Origin: Winslowiella toletana
GTDB lineage: Bacteria > Pseudomonadota > Gammaproteobacteria > Enterobacterales > Enterobacteriaceae
Length of the DNA stretch: 64,000 nucleotides
Reading direction: 5' to 3'
Assembly: GCF_017875465.1 (NCBI RefSeq)
Contig: NZ_JAGGMQ010000001.1
Coordinates: 806,001-870,000, forward strand
Every line of letters begins with the position of its first letter. The stretch's first letter is position 1. Under the pieces are notes generated by a model. The model saw only the letters and a program-made list of their open reading frames with translations, had not been told where the DNA came from and did not search any database. Below are positions 51,631 through 61,661 of the stretch, in pieces. The position numbers and the translations under genes were made by a program.

Positions 51631-52281
51631 ATGAATAATTTGAATGTAATTATTGCCGATGACCATCCGATTGTTCTTTTTGGCATTCGTAAGTCACTTG
51701 AACAGATTGAATGGGTAAACGTTGTTGGTGAGTTCGAAGACTCCACAGCATTGGTTAACAGCCTACCGAAGTTAGATGCAAATGTACTGATAACCGATTT
51801 GTCGATGCCAGGCGAGAAATATGGCGACGGCATTACTCTGATCAAATATATCAAACGCCACTACCCGGATCTGTCGATTATCGTTCTGACGATGAACAAC
51901 AACCCGGCGATCCTCAGCGCAGTACTGGATCTGGATATTGAAGGGATCGTGCTGAAACAAGGCGCGCCAACCGACCTGCCGAAAGCGCTGGCAGCCCTGC
52001 AGAAAGGCAAGAAGTATACGCCGGACAGCGTGGCGAAACTGCTGGAGAAAATCAGCGCGGGTGGCTATGGCGATAAGCGTCTGTCACCAAAAGAGAGTGA
52101 AGTTCTGCGTCTGTTTGCAGAAGGTTTCCTGGTAACAGAAATTGCCAAAAAACTGAACCGCAGTATCAAAACCATCAGTAGCCAGAAGAAATCAGCGATG
52201 ATGAAACTGGGCGTGGAAAACGATATTGCACTGCTGAACTATCTCTCTTCAGTCAGCTCAATGCCGGTCGAGAAAGACTAA
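51631..52281 (+). CDS. rcsB: RcsB response regulator
   Basis: The 216 residues are nearly identical to E. coli RcsB: receiver domain with Asp56 in LITDLSMP, Lys in GIVLKQGA, and a LuxR-type helix-turn-helix (LSPKESEVLRLFAEGFLVTEIAKKLNRSIKTISSQKKSAM). It binds RcsAB boxes and activates capsule genes and rprA while repressing flagellar genes. The ATG at 51631 reproduces the known N-terminus; the longer frame from 51550 overlaps rcsD and is not real. It faces rcsC, with REP-like repeats between. Confidence 0.97.
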   Translation: MNNLNVIIADDHPIVLFGIRKSLEQIEWVNVVGEFEDSTALVNSLPKLDANVLITDLSMPGEKYGDGITLIKYIKRHYPDLSIIVLTMNNNPAILSAVLDLDIEGIVLKQGAPTDLPKALAALQKGKKYTPDSVAKLLEKISAGGYGDKRLSPKESEVLRLFAEGFLVTEIAKKLNRSIKTISSQKKSAMMKLGVENDIALLNYLSSVSSMPVEKD

Positions 52282-52295
52282 GTTCTGATGATCAC

Positions 52296-52402
52296 GGGCG
52301 GCGATAACGCCGCCCCTACCCAGAACCATCCGTAGGGGCGGCGTTATCGCCGCCCGTATTGCGAATTTTGCACCATCTGTAATGACGGCGTTATCGCCGC
52401 CC
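52296..52402. repeat. REP-like palindrome cluster between rcsB and rcsC
   Basis: Unit 1 (52296-52319) reads GGGCGGCGATAACGCCGCCC then CTAC. Unit 2 (52332-52355) is its inverted copy after a 12-base linker. A third, partial copy lies at 52384-52402. The arrangement is that of a BIME: an inverted pair between convergent genes. It may serve as terminator or mRNA stabiliser for both. Confidence 0.85.
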
Positions 52403-52407
52403 TGGTT

Positions 52408-55257
52408 TTACCCTTCCCTGCCCTTTCTTACCCGCTCCGCATAAAACGACAAGGTCTTCTGTAGCGTATCCAGCGTCACCGGTTTCGACAGACAGTTATC
52501 CATCCCCGCTTCCATACAACGCTGCTTCTCTTCCGCCAGCGCATTTGCCGTCACCCCAATCACCGGGAACGTCTGTCCCAGCTGGCGTAACCGTTGCGTC
52601 AGGCGATAACCATCCATATTCGGCATATTGACGTCGCTCAGTACGATATCAATCTCGCTACGGCTAATCACATTCAGCGCATCGACACCGTCCTGCGCAG
52701 TTTTCACCCGGAAGCCCAGCGAGGCTAACTGATCGGACAGCAGCATACGGTTGATCGGGTGATCGTCGACAACCAGGATCAGAATATCCTCGTTATTGAC
52801 GCTCTCTTCCGCTGCCGGCATCAGCGCCAGACCTTCCGGCACATCGAGCGGTACGCGATAGATACGGCCCAGCAGCGCCGGTAATTCGTGAGGCGTGGCG
52901 GTGCTGTATACCCAGCGTCCGCTGCTGACTTCCTGCGGCATATCAATATGCAGGCCATCAAACTCAATCACCGCCCGCACCTGACGCTGTGCGACAAAAT
53001 CATAGTCGGTAATAATCACATCATCGCTGCCATAACGGCTTTCGTCATAGCGATAAACCTGAATACCGTGCTCATGCAGCAGGCTTTCAAGGAAGCTGGC
53101 GAGATACTCATTGCGCAGTTCCAGCCAGACCTGTTTATCCTGCAAACCTTCATGCAGCGGTGGCGCTACTACCTGACTGTTATACAACGGAATGCGGATA
53201 ATAAACTGGCTGCCCATCCCCGGCTCGGAATCCACCTCGATATCGCCATCCATCATATTGATCAGCTTTTCACAGATCGCCAGCCCTAAGCCGGTGCCCT
53301 GGAAGTTACGCTGCACACCGGTGCCGACCTGGAAGAAAGGATCAAACAGGCGGGTAATCTCTTTCGCCGGAATGCCGACGCCGGTATCGCGCACACGAAA
53401 CGCCAGATACCCCTCTTTGACATAGGCGTGGAGAATAATGCAGCCGGTATGGGTAAATTTAATCGCGTTATTCAGCAGATTAGAGATTACCTGCTGTAAG
53501 CGCAGCGGATCGCCATCCAGTGAAATCGGCACTTTACTGTCGATAAAACAGTAAAGTGTCAGGCGCTTTTTCACCACCAGCGACAGATAGTTGGAGGCGA
53601 TATGGGTAATGATCTCGCGCGGTGAGAATTCGCGCGGCTCAATACGCAGCTGTTCAGATTCGATTTTCGAGAAATCGAGAATATCGCTGATAATTTTTAG
53701 CAACAGGCTGGAGGAATTCGTCATCGCGGTAACCAGCGATTCAACGCCTTTTGGCAGCGCTTTGGTCTGTAACAGATCGAGGTTACCGATAATGCCATAC
53801 AGTGGGGTGCGCAGTTCATGGCTGACGGTAGCAAGGAACATCGATTTCGACTGGCTGGCCTGCTCTGCCGCCTGCGCCATCTCCTGCAGCGACTCTTCCA
53901 TTTTCACGCGTGCGCTGACATCCACCAGTACGCAGATCGCTACATTTTCATTGCGATAGCGGGAGTGCACAAAGCTGATTTGCAGATTGGTATTGCTGCC
54001 GGTCAGCACATCGACAAAGTTAACCTGCTGGCCGCAAATAATCTCGGTCAGGCGCTGGCGATCTTCCTGGGTCAGCAAACTCAGATAGTTATGCGCCAGT
54101 TCATTACTCAGGATATTGGTGCCGTCGCTGGTGCGCAGAATACAGATCCCGACCGGCGCCGAGGCAACGATCTTACGGTTAAACTGCTCATGCTCTTCCA
54201 GCCGGTGAGCATTATCCTCCGCGGGCAGAAACATGCGGCGCTCAAACAACCACGCCAGTGAAAACAGCACAATACCGCTTAATAAATTCAGCAACAGCGC
54301 ATTGATAATCAGCATTTTCAGCTGACTGACCAGCACATCAGTGGAGATGGAGTAGACCACGCTCAGTGATGAGGGCTGTAGCGTTTTCTTCATAACCAGC
54401 TGCTTATAACCATCGAGGTAGCCGAACCACGCTTTATCTTCCGGCAAACTATCGGTAGCAAAGCTGGCGCCATTGCGCGCCGACGAAAGAATCGGCTGAT
54501 TATTCTGGTCAATAATGGTGGCCACCACCGGCAGATTGCCCGGCGCAATAAAGTCATCCAGCCGGATATTCTGCTCAATCCCCAGCAGCGCTTCCAGTTT
54601 ATTGGCGACATACACCGGGGTGATCATATAGAAGTAGCCGACGCCTGGCTGGGTAGCAGAGGCGATCCAGTACAGGCTGTTTTTACGCTCATCGGTATTA
54701 CTGTTGCGGTAGCGCAAGATGCGCTCATTCAGTGATTTCAGCGCCCGCTCACGATCGATCGAAGCGCTGCCGATAGCGAAATCCGCCAGACACAGGCTTT
54801 CGCCGCCGATAAAGAACACCCGGTTCAGTTCATAAGCAGATGAGAAATTGGTTTTCCAGTAATTCAGAAAATAACTCAGTGACTCCAGCGAGCTGCGCCA
54901 GCTGCTGCTCATCGATGAACAGTCGGAATCCGCATACAGCGGGTAAAACTGTGGCAGCGTAGTTTTGCCGGGGAATACGCCATTCAGCATACCGAGGCCG
55001 TTGGCGGAAGCGTTAAGACGGTTTTCCGCAATATATTTCAGCTCGCGCGTGACGTCGGTGGAGTGATGGATATACCACTGCGCCTGATCGTAGTTGGCGC
55101 TGAACTCCTGACGCACCTGCGACTCTTTCTCGTGTAAGACGTTAATGATAAAAAAGGCGGTCAGCAGCGCGCCCAGCGTCCATAGCATTAATGCCAGCGC
55201 CCGAAACAGGTAGCGGGAGATCCTTAACGTAGTGCGAAACGAGACAAGATATTTCAA
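52408..55257 (-). CDS. rcsC: RcsC hybrid sensor kinase
   Basis: Starting at TTG 55257 (LKYLVSFRTTLRISRYLFRALAL) the protein has 949 residues, the length of E. coli RcsC; the frame extends to 55401 but that part has no counterpart. Two membrane segments (about 20-41 and 314-335) flank a periplasmic domain. The kinase His lies in FLATVSHELRTPLYG, the ATPase motifs in DTGVGIPA and GTGLGLAI, and the C-terminal receiver Asp in DIVLSDVNMPNMDGY. RcsC senses envelope stress with RcsF and IgaA and sends phosphate via RcsD to RcsB. Confidence 0.95.
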   Translation of the reverse strand: MKYLVSFRTTLRISRYLFRALALMLWTLGALLTAFFIINVLHEKESQVRQEFSANYDQAQWYIHHSTDVTRELKYIAENRLNASANGLGMLNGVFPGKTTLPQFYPLYADSDCSSMSSSWRSSLESLSYFLNYWKTNFSSAYELNRVFFIGGESLCLADFAIGSASIDRERALKSLNERILRYRNSNTDERKNSLYWIASATQPGVGYFYMITPVYVANKLEALLGIEQNIRLDDFIAPGNLPVVATIIDQNNQPILSSARNGASFATDSLPEDKAWFGYLDGYKQLVMKKTLQPSSLSVVYSISTDVLVSQLKMLIINALLLNLLSGIVLFSLAWLFERRMFLPAEDNAHRLEEHEQFNRKIVASAPVGICILRTSDGTNILSNELAHNYLSLLTQEDRQRLTEIICGQQVNFVDVLTGSNTNLQISFVHSRYRNENVAICVLVDVSARVKMEESLQEMAQAAEQASQSKSMFLATVSHELRTPLYGIIGNLDLLQTKALPKGVESLVTAMTNSSSLLLKIISDILDFSKIESEQLRIEPREFSPREIITHIASNYLSLVVKKRLTLYCFIDSKVPISLDGDPLRLQQVISNLLNNAIKFTHTGCIILHAYVKEGYLAFRVRDTGVGIPAKEITRLFDPFFQVGTGVQRNFQGTGLGLAICEKLINMMDGDIEVDSEPGMGSQFIIRIPLYNSQVVAPPLHEGLQDKQVWLELRNEYLASFLESLLHEHGIQVYRYDESRYGSDDVIITDYDFVAQRQVRAVIEFDGLHIDMPQEVSSGRWVYSTATPHELPALLGRIYRVPLDVPEGLALMPAAEESVNNEDILILVVDDHPINRMLLSDQLASLGFRVKTAQDGVDALNVISRSEIDIVLSDVNMPNMDGYRLTQRLRQLGQTFPVIGVTANALAEEKQRCMEAGMDNCLSKPVTLDTLQKTLSFYAERVRKGREG

Positions 55258-55349
55258 GAGGAACCTATGGCGGCAAAGTGTCGGCGCGGTTTTTGCGATC
55301 CCGATACAGTAGCTGCACTGGTAATAAAAAGCCAGAACTGGCGCTGCTG

Positions 55350-56339
55350 TCAGCAGCGGGTTCCGGATATATTGCCCGCCACAAACTGTGCAGTGCGCCA
55401 TTGCGATGGCGTTTTACCGGTAATACGCAAAAACTCGCGATTAAAATTCGATTTAGTGACAAATCCTGCCGCTTCCATAATCTCGATAATCGGTAATGAA
55501 CTGTGACTTAGTAGTCGACAGGCCTCTTCAATACGCCACTGATTGACGTATTGCGATACGCTCTGTTGACGCATCAGATTGATCGCGGCTGACACTTTAC
55601 GTGACGGAATACCGCTTTTGCGTGCCAGCTTCGCCAGATTTAGCCCGCTATCGCGATAGAGTGCATGGTCGCGCATTAACTGCTCGACGGCCGCGAACAC
55701 CTGCTCATCATTTTCGTCAGCCTCGCGCGATGAACTTTCCGGCTTAGTCAGTGAAACAACGGGGGTAATGGCCAGCGCCAGGCCGATAACCAGACAGAGC
55801 AGCACCTGACCCGTCAGCAATAATGCGCGCTGCCACAGACCATCGGACAGCGAAATATCGGCGGTGACCGCCAGATCCAGCAGCGCACAGCAAATCAGCA
55901 TCACCGCGATCAGACGCCAGCTGCTAAGCGCCAGCGTCTGTGGCGCAAAAGCAGCCTCGCCTTTGGCTAATCCGGACAGCATCGCCGCGGCGCAGGCCAG
56001 ATAAGTCACCAGCAGCAACGCATCAATGCCCTGCGGCCATTGCCAGACACAAAGCGCCATCAGGCTGAGCGGCGCCTGCAGCCATAACAGCGGCGCCGAC
56101 TGCGCGCCAGCCTGACGTAATGCCAGCCAGCATAATAACGGCAGCGCCATCGCTGTCACCGGCAGTAAGCGCACCACGAAAGCATGCGGACAGATTTCGC
56201 GAACCCCTGCCAGCAGGTAATGCAGTATGCAGAGCACCAGCAGCGCAACAAAGAATCGCGCGTCCCGCTGGCGTAATAACGTACGCAACAGCAGCAACAG
56301 AAAACAGAAGCTCAGCATAAAATTGACAGGAATCAGCAT
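55350..56339 (-). CDS. Membrane-anchored AraC-family regulator
   Basis: About 329 residues are counted from the ATG at 56339; a TTG five codons upstream is possible. About seven hydrophobic helices fill the first 205 residues. A cytoplasmic AraC-type DNA-binding domain follows (about 225-320) with LNLAKLARKSGIPSRKVSAAIN and IIEIMEAAGFVTKSNFNREFLRITGKTPSQWR. The design implies sensing at the membrane and direct gene control. It is divergent from the secreted hydrolase gene 85 bases away, its most likely target. It is inserted between rcsC and gyrA relative to the core order. Confidence 0.88.
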   Translation of the reverse strand: MLIPVNFMLSFCFLLLLLRTLLRQRDARFFVALLVLCILHYLLAGVREICPHAFVVRLLPVTAMALPLLCWLALRQAGAQSAPLLWLQAPLSLMALCVWQWPQGIDALLLVTYLACAAAMLSGLAKGEAAFAPQTLALSSWRLIAVMLICCALLDLAVTADISLSDGLWQRALLLTGQVLLCLVIGLALAITPVVSLTKPESSSREADENDEQVFAAVEQLMRDHALYRDSGLNLAKLARKSGIPSRKVSAAINLMRQQSVSQYVNQWRIEEACRLLSHSSLPIIEIMEAAGFVTKSNFNREFLRITGKTPSQWRTAQFVAGNISGTRC

Positions 56340-56424
56340 ATTTCCAGGGTGCAAATCGTGATCGAGGACGAGGATTAATCGGATTCACGGGATGATAACG
56401 CTTTAACCTGAAGGAATTAAAGCT

Positions 56425-57441
56425 ATGCGTATTATTTGTCTCCTCTTTACCCTGTTATTCAGTCACTGTAGCTGGAGCTATAGCGTCGGTAACCAGACAC
56501 AGACCATCACTACCGCCGATCTACAACGCAACCTGTCGCTGCGTTGGTTCTATCCCACTGAATCCGGCGCGTTGCCGACCCCCCAGGCAGCCAATGCCGT
56601 ATTCCAGGGTTTCTCTGCCATCCCCGCAGCCTCGCTGGCCGCCGGTAAGTTTCCGCTGGTGATACTGACGCACGGTAGCGGCGGCAATAATACCAGCCTC
56701 GCCTGGCTGGCGACGCAGCTTGCCGCCAGGGGCATGATAGTGGTGGCTGCCAGTCACCCCGGCAGCACCACTGGCGACTCCAGGCCCACGATTGATATCA
56801 CCCTGCAAACCCGCGATATCAGCCTTATGCTGAATGCGATACTCGGCAGTAAACAATGGGGCAGCGCCATTGATGCACAGAGAGTCGGTGTTATTGGTCA
56901 CTCTAAAGGCGGCTATAGCGCGCTGGCGCTGGCTGGCGGCAGAATTACCCGCCAGCGTTTTGTTGATTACTGCCGCACTATGCCGCAAATGCCGGACTGC
57001 CAGTTTTACGTACAGGGTAAACTGAACCTTCAGCAGCTGGACGTTGCACGGCTGGCGGCCAGCTATCGCGATCAACGGGTAAAATTTGTTATCGCGCTGG
57101 ATCCGGGAATGGCTTATGTCTTTACGCCACCAAGCCTCGCCAGCATTGATATACCGGTGCTGGTGCTGGCTGCCGGATATTATATTCACGCCGCAAAACC
57201 GCTAAATCTGGGGAGCGATACGCTGCGTTTACCGCAGCAGAAGCTGACCGATGCCGGACATTTTGATTTTCTGCCATTGTGTCAGCCACAGGCGGCGCAT
57301 ATTCTGGCGGAAGATGGCGAAGCCTTTATCTGCGACACGGCGACAAGCCAGCGTACCGCCATTCATCAGCAGGTGATTGCCGCCGTGGAGAATTTTTTGC
57401 AGCACAACCGGATTATAGTGATTAGCGACGCGTCTCGCTGA
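56425..57441 (+). CDS. Secreted alpha/beta hydrolase (dienelactone hydrolase/PAF-acetylhydrolase-like)
   Basis: The 338 residues begin with a signal peptide (MRIICLLFTLLFSHCSWSYS, cleavage near 19). The oxyanion-hole motif LTHGSGG is at 82-87, and the nucleophile elbow GHSKGG places Ser at 160. An acid residue is likely in IALDPGMAYVF, and the catalytic His is probably in DAGHFDF. It should be a periplasmic or secreted esterase/lipase-type enzyme. The substrate is unknown. It is divergent from the membrane AraC regulator. Confidence 0.82.
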   Translation: MRIICLLFTLLFSHCSWSYSVGNQTQTITTADLQRNLSLRWFYPTESGALPTPQAANAVFQGFSAIPAASLAAGKFPLVILTHGSGGNNTSLAWLATQLAARGMIVVAASHPGSTTGDSRPTIDITLQTRDISLMLNAILGSKQWGSAIDAQRVGVIGHSKGGYSALALAGGRITRQRFVDYCRTMPQMPDCQFYVQGKLNLQQLDVARLAASYRDQRVKFVIALDPGMAYVFTPPSLASIDIPVLVLAAGYYIHAAKPLNLGSDTLRLPQQKLTDAGHFDFLPLCQPQAAHILAEDGEAFICDTATSQRTAIHQQVIAAVENFLQHNRIIVISDASR

Positions 57442-57586
57442 TACCGAGCCACTGGGTAACATTTAACAAACATAGAAAACAGGGTTTACAGTCAATTTAA
57501 AGGGATTTAATGCAGATATATAGCCCTGTACAGGAAGTGCAGGATGTGGCGCAGATAGTCTGGTGCAGAAATTACAAGGTAACGTA

Positions 57587-57978
57587 ATGACCCAGTTAAG
57601 CTGGACGGGTAAAGCCGCGATATTACTAACGCCAAAGGTGAGCGAATTTCCGTGGTTATTCCCGTCGCATTTTTCGAAATACTGATTGCAGAGCGGGAAC
57701 GGGACGAACGCTATGAATCCATCCAGGATGAAGCTGGCGCAAGCGATAATGTTAAATATCCCAATGAGGTGATTAACATTTTCTCCGCTAAAAATTGCAC
57801 TATGCAGGCCGCCTGGCGCCTCTACCGCGGCATGACGCAAAAACAGGTTGCGGAGAAACTCGGTATCACCCAGGCATCAGTATCCGTGTTTGAGAAATCG
57901 GAGAAACCACGTAAAGAGAATCTTGAGCGCCTTGCCGCCCTGTATCAATGCACGCCTGAACAGCTGACACTTGAATAA
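57587..57978 (+). pseudogene. Frameshifted Phd/HTH-type antitoxin gene without a toxin
   Basis: From the ATG at 57587 the frame starts MTQLSWTG and then stops early. One frame over, from 57613, the sequence reads SRDITNAKGERISVVIPVAFFEIL without a start codon and continues to an XRE helix-turn-helix: WRLYRGMTQKQVAEKLGITQASVSVFEKSEKPRKENLERLA. Together this is the usual layout of antitoxins that pair with RelE/ParE toxins. The break lies near 57608-57613 and needs one added or two removed bases. A GTG at 57652 could still give a 108-residue protein. No toxin gene is adjacent. A 25-residue frame at 57510-57587 ends on the ATG. Confidence 0.65.
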
Positions 57979-57989
57979 CTCAGCCCCAT

Positions 57990-58021
57990 AAAAAAGGCCA
58001 GCAATCAATGCTGGCCTTTTT
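57990..58021. terminator. Bidirectional terminator between the antitoxin remnant and gyrA
   Basis: A GGCCAGCA/TGCTGGCC stem with an ATCAA loop is flanked by six A on the left and five T on the right, so it serves gyrA on the minus strand and the gene on the plus strand. Confidence 0.92.
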
Positions 58022-58037
58022 ATCTCACGCTTAACGA

Positions 58038-60674
58038 TTACTCGTCGTCGCCTTCCGGGATATCGTCATCGCTTTCCACTTCTGGCGCGATCTCGTCATC
58101 ACCTTCCGCCACGCTGCCGTCGATAGCATCAAGTTCTTCTTCTGCTACCGGCTCTGCCACACGTTGCAGGCCCACGACGTTTTCATCTTCTGCGGTACGA
58201 ATCAGGATCACGCCCTGGGTGTTACGCCCCACGACGCTGACCTCAGACACGCGGGTACGCACCAGCGTACCGGCATCGGTGATCATCATAATCTGATCGC
58301 CATCGACCACCTGCACCGCACCGATAACCGGTCCGTTACGTTCGGTGACTTTGATCGAGATAACGCCCTGAGTGGCACGCGACTTGGTCGGGTATTCGCT
58401 GTTACTGGTACGTTTACCGTAACCGTTCTGCGTTACCGTCATAATCGCGCCCTCTTCACGAGGAATGATCAACGACACAACGCGGTCGCCTTCTGCCAGC
58501 TTGATACCACGCACACCAGAAGCGGTACGGCCCATGGCGCGTACTGCCTGCTCGGCGAAGCGCACCACTTTACCGGCGGCGGAGAACAGCATCGCTTCAT
58601 CGTTGCCATCAGTCAGCGCTACGCCAATCAGTTCGTCATCGTCACGCAGATTGACGGCGATAATACCGGCGCTGCGTGGACGGCTGAACTCGGTCAGCGC
58701 CGTTTTCTTCACGGTGCCGCTGGCGGTCGCCATAAAGATATTCAGACCTTCCGCATATTCGCGCACCGGCAGGATCGCCGTAATACGCTCATTCGGCTCC
58801 AGCGGCAGCAGGTTGACGATTGGACGTCCACGCGCACCACGGCTGGCTTCCGGCAGCTGATAGACCTTCATCCAGTAGAGACGGCCACGGCTTGAGAAGC
58901 AGAGGATGGTGTCATGGGTGTTGGCCACCAGCAGACGATCAATAAAGTCCTCTTCTTTAATACGTGCGGCCGATTTACCTTTACCGCCACGACGCTGCGC
59001 TTCGTAATCAGTCAGTGGCTGATACTTAACGTAGCCCTGGTGCGACAGGGTAACCACAACATCTTCCTGATTAATCAGGTCTTCGATATTGATATCGGCG
59101 CTGTTAGCGGTGATTTCGGTGCGGCGCGCATCGCCAAACTGATCGCGGATCAGTTCCAGCTCTTCACGAATCACTTCCATCAGGCGCTCAGCACTTTCCA
59201 GAATGTGCAGCAGCTCTGCAATCTGCTCCAGCAGCGCTTTGTACTCGTCCAGCAGTTTTTCATGCTCAAGACCGGTCAGTTTCTGCAGACGCAGATCCAG
59301 AATCGCCTGAGCCTGCTGCTCGGTCAGATAGTATTGACCGTCGCGAATACCAAATTCTTCTTCCAGCCACTCCGGACGTGCAGCGTTATCACCGGCGCGT
59401 TCCAGCATCGCCGAAACGTTGCCCAGATCCCATGGACGGGCAATCAGGCCAGCTTTGGCTTCAGCTGGGGTTGCAGCACCACGGATCAGCTCGATAATCG
59501 GATCGATATTCGCCAGCGCAATCGCCAGCGCTTCAAGGATATGGGCGCGATCGCGCGCTTTGCGCAGTTCGAAAATGGTACGACGGGTCACCACTTCACG
59601 ACGATGGCGCACAAAGGCGACGATAATATCCTTCAGCGGCATAATTTTCGGCTGGCCCTGGTCCAGCGCCACCATATTGATACCGAAAGAGGTCTGCAGC
59701 TGCGTCAGCGAGTAGAGATTATTCAGCACCACTTCGCCAACCGCATCGCGTTTAATTTCAATCACAATGCGCATGCCGTCTTTATCGGACTCATCGCGCA
59801 GCGCGCTGATGCCTTCCAGACGCTTCTCTTTCACCAGCTCGGCGATCTTCTCGATCAGGCGCGCTTTATTCACCTGATACGGAATTTCATTGATGATGAT
59901 GGTTTCGCGACCGGTCTTCGCATCGGCTTCCACCTGGCCACGGGCGCGGATATAGATCTTGCCGCGACCGGTGCGATAGGCTTCTTCGATCCCGCGACGA
60001 CCATTAATAAAGGCTGCGGTCGGGAAGTCTGGTCCGGTGATGTGTTCCATCAGCCCTTCAACGCTGATGTTTTCATCGTCGATATAGGCCAGACAACCGT
60101 TAACCACTTCAGTCAGGTTATGTGGAGGAATATTGGTCGCCATACCGACAGCAATCCCCGACGCGCCGTTAATCAGCAGGTTGGGTACTTTAGTCGGCAT
60201 CACTTCCGGGATCTGCTCGGTGCCATCGTAGTTAGGCACATAATCGACAGTCTCTTTTTCCAGATCCGCCAGCAGTTCGTGGGCGATTTTCGACATGCGA
60301 ACTTCGGTATAACGCATCGCAGCCGCGGAATCGCCGTCGACGGAACCGAAGTTACCCTGCCCATCGACCAGCATATAGCGCAATGAGAATGGCTGCGCCA
60401 TACGCACGATAGTGTCGTACACCGCGGTATCACCATGTGGGTGATATTTACCAATAACGTCGCCGACCACACGGGCAGACTTTTTATAAGCTTTATTCCA
60501 GTCGTTACCGAGAACGTGCATGGCGAAAAGCACACGACGGTGGACCGGTTTCAGTCCATCCCGAACATCTGGTAATGCGCGGCCAACGATGACCGACATG
60601 GCGTAATCAAGGTAAGAGTTCTTTAACTCTTCCTCAATATTGACCGGTGTAATTTCTCTGGCAAGGTCGCTCAT
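58038..60674 (-). CDS. gyrA: DNA gyrase subunit A
   Basis: The 878 residues (E. coli 875) match over the full length. The catalytic Tyr lies in the AATRYTE-equivalent AAMRYTEVR, the quinolone-pocket stretch in [20 protein letters not shown], the GyrA box in [10 protein letters not shown], and an acidic C-terminal tail closes the protein. With GyrB it introduces negative supercoils using ATP. Residue 83, Ser in E. coli, is Thr here (codon at 60426-60428); Asp87 is kept. The long open frames on the opposite strand of this gene are compositional shadows. Confidence 0.98.
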   Translation of the reverse strand: MSDLAREITPVNIEEELKNSYLDYAMSVIVGRALPDVRDGLKPVHRRVLFAMHVLGNDWNKAYKKSARVVGDVIGKYHPHGDTAVYDTIVRMAQPFSLRYMLVDGQGNFGSVDGDSAAAMRYTEVRMSKIAHELLADLEKETVDYVPNYDGTEQIPEVMPTKVPNLLINGASGIAVGMATNIPPHNLTEVVNGCLAYIDDENISVEGLMEHITGPDFPTAAFINGRRGIEEAYRTGRGKIYIRARGQVEADAKTGRETIIINEIPYQVNKARLIEKIAELVKEKRLEGISALRDESDKDGMRIVIEIKRDAVGEVVLNNLYSLTQLQTSFGINMVALDQGQPKIMPLKDIIVAFVRHRREVVTRRTIFELRKARDRAHILEALAIALANIDPIIELIRGAATPAEAKAGLIARPWDLGNVSAMLERAGDNAARPEWLEEEFGIRDGQYYLTEQQAQAILDLRLQKLTGLEHEKLLDEYKALLEQIAELLHILESAERLMEVIREELELIRDQFGDARRTEITANSADINIEDLINQEDVVVTLSHQGYVKYQPLTDYEAQRRGGKGKSAARIKEEDFIDRLLVANTHDTILCFSSRGRLYWMKVYQLPEASRGARGRPIVNLLPLEPNERITAILPVREYAEGLNIFMATASGTVKKTALTEFSRPRSAGIIAVNLRDDDELIGVALTDGNDEAMLFSAAGKVVRFAEQAVRAMGRTASGVRGIKLAEGDRVVSLIIPREEGAIMTVTQNGYGKRTSNSEYPTKSRATQGVISIKVTERNGPVIGAVQVVDGDQIMMITDAGTLVRTRVSEVSVVGRNTQGVILIRTAEDENVVGLQRVAEPVAEEELDAIDGSVAEGDDEIAPEVESDDDIPEGDDE

Positions 60675-60857
60675 AGAGCCGCTATCCCTCTACATTAGTC
60701 CCGGATTCAAAGGTGCGAAAGTATATCACATTGCGCCGAAACGGTGAATGGAAAGCGTCGTAATGCCGCGCTTTATTCCCGTCAGGGCGGCTTCGTGCCC
60801 TTCGCTGGCGAAAAGGTTATACTGAGGAGAAAATTTTGTAGCCGGAGTCCAGATTCG

Positions 60858-61589
60858 ATGAATGTAAAGCCAAAACCCGCCGCACCTAATGTTGATCATG
60901 CTGAAATCGCCAAGTTTGAAGCGGTCGCCTCGCGCTGGTGGGATATGGAAGGTGAATTCAAGCCACTGCACCGCATTAACCCGCTGCGTCTCGGCTATAT
61001 TGCGCAGCACGCCGATGGCCTGTTTGGTAAAAAGGTGCTGGATGTGGGCTGCGGCGGCGGGATTCTGGCGGAAAGCATGGCGCGTGAAGGCGCGGTGGTG
61101 ACCGGTCTGGATATGGGCGCCGAGCCGCTGGAAGTGGCGCGCCTGCATGCGCTGGAAAGCGGCGTTAAAATTGATTATGTGCAGCAAACCGTTGAAGAGC
61201 ATGCGGAGCAGTTTGCCGGTCAGTACGATGTGGTGACCTGCATGGAGATGCTGGAACATGTGCCGGATCCACGCTCCGTGGTGCACGCCTGCGCGCGTCT
61301 GGTAAAACCGGGCGGCGAAGTGTTTTTCTCCACCCTGAACCGCAACAGCAAAGCCTGGCTGATGGCGATTTTCGGCGCGGAATATATCCTGCGCATGGTG
61401 CCGCGTGGCACCCACGATATTAAGAAGTTTATCCGTCCGGCTGAACTGCTGAACTGGGTGGATGAAACCCCGTTGCGCGAACGTCATATTATTGGTCTGC
61501 ATTACAACCCACTGACCAATAAATTCCGTTTAGGGCGCGGTGTGGATGTCAATTATATGCTGCATACCCATCGCGTAGTTGAATCCTGA
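60858..61589 (+). CDS. ubiG: UbiG, ubiquinone biosynthesis O-methyltransferase
   Basis: The 243 residues start at the ATG at 60858, reproducing the family N-terminus (E. coli 240); the frame open from 60744 is an extension. SAM-binding motif I is [13 protein letters not shown]. Other features are [22 protein letters not shown] and MLEHVPDP. It performs both O-methylation steps of ubiquinone synthesis. It is divergent from gyrA, the same arrangement as in E. coli. Confidence 0.96.
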   Translation: MNVKPKPAAPNVDHAEIAKFEAVASRWWDMEGEFKPLHRINPLRLGYIAQHADGLFGKKVLDVGCGGGILAESMAREGAVVTGLDMGAEPLEVARLHALESGVKIDYVQQTVEEHAEQFAGQYDVVTCMEMLEHVPDPRSVVHACARLVKPGGEVFFSTLNRNSKAWLMAIFGAEYILRMVPRGTHDIKKFIRPAELLNWVDETPLRERHIIGLHYNPLTNKFRLGRGVDVNYMLHTHRVVES

Positions 61590-61595
61590 TCCTGC

Positions 61596-61661
61596 GGGCG
61601 GCGAGAACGCCGCCCCTACAGGTTATGATGGTTTTTACAGGGGCGGCGTTCTCGCCGCTCG
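61596..61661. repeat. REP-like inverted pair behind ubiG
   Basis: GGGCGGCGAGAACGCCGCCC then CTAC (61596-61619), a 16-base linker, and the inverted copy ACAGGGGCGGCGTTCTCGCC (within 61636-61661). The family is the same as at 14.7 kb and 52.3 kb. Confidence 0.85.

Noticed and set aside
57463..57840. 125-codon minus-strand frame opposite the antitoxin remnant
   Set aside because: It overlaps the helix-turn-helix coding frame and lacks a start context.
58914..60386. 490-codon open frame on the plus strand inside gyrA
   Set aside because: It is antisense to the conserved gyrA frame, has no start context, and its translation has no domain character.
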